DNA of 34,867 nt from Desulfuromonadales bacterium. GTDB lineage: Bacteria > Desulfobacterota > Desulfuromonadia > Geobacterales > Pseudopelobacteraceae. Positions 34,812 through 34,867 of the stretch are shown here, piece by piece. Position 1 is the first letter of the stretch. Every line of letters starts with the position of its first letter. Where the stretch lies: assembly GCA_016650295.1 (NCBI GenBank), contig JAENWA010000042.1, positions 1 to 34,867 of the forward strand, in the 5' to 3' direction. The notes below the pieces were generated by a model. It searched no databases. It saw nothing but the letters and a program-made list of their open reading frames with translations, and had not been told where the DNA came from. The translations under genes were made by a program, and so were the position numbers.

Positions 34812-34867
34812 GATTATTTCTCCTTTTCATGGGGTTCGGCCCTCAGGCCGTGAAAAGAAGCATGAAA

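Noticed and set aside
34828-34857. Small hairpin (GGCC-CTCA-GGCC with TTTTCA/TGAAAA ends) before the integrase fragment
   Set aside because: A short interrupted stem at the window edge; too weak to assign as terminator or attachment site.

Overview
The window looks like chromosomal DNA of a Geobacter-like desulfuromonadal deltaproteobacterium. The pointers are a rich set of receiver-domain kinases and regulators, a chemosensory cluster with a HEAT-repeat protein, a PilT-type ATPase, MshEN-type helical repeats, and the classical rpsB-tsf-pyrH-frr-uppS-cdsA-dxr-rseP order. The assignment is inferred from gene content; no species can be named from sequence reading alone.

Layout. (1) 1-6810, plus strand: the tail of a methyl-accepting chemotaxis protein, then cheR, a 786-residue HEAT-repeat protein, a second cheR and cheB, tightly packed, followed by a PilT-like retraction ATPase. 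(2) 6892-10051: housekeeping genes rluB, a secreted glutaredoxin-like protein (minus), asnS and a DUF503 gene. (3) 10062-13941: a 158-bp imperfect palindrome, a small palindrome and a SWIM/SNF2 helicase. (4) 13995-24985, all minus: a signalling island with a truncated receiver, a protein fusing six MshEN-like motifs to a lipobox-bearing anchor, a NarL-type regulator with its receiver-HisKA_3 kinase, a receiver with no output domain, a receiver-HD-GYP phosphodiesterase, a receiver-kinase, a stand-alone receiver and two PAS kinases. A c-di-GMP-degrading enzyme and a putative c-di-GMP-binding protein in one cluster suggest second-messenger output. (5) 25307-32757, minus: the translation, isoprenoid and envelope operon. 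cdsA appears to begin at an ATT codon. Three palindromic elements sit in its intergenic gaps, two of them related copies. (6) 32774-34811, minus: a small graveyard holding a VOC-family fragment, an attC-like folded site, an intact BrnA-type antitoxin with an N-terminally truncated BrnT toxin, a RAYT/Y1 transposase bounded by perfect 20-bp inverted repeats, and the N-terminus of a tyrosine recombinase.

The most noteworthy items are the attC-like site beside toxin-antitoxin and VOC fragments, the RAYT element with long inverted ends joining two different broken genes, the palindrome families inside the essential operon (with apparent covariation between two copies), the MshEN-lipoprotein fusion, a 17-bp sequence shared upstream of two signalling genes, and the ATT start of cdsA. 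No rRNA, tRNA, CRISPR array or clear riboswitch was seen.
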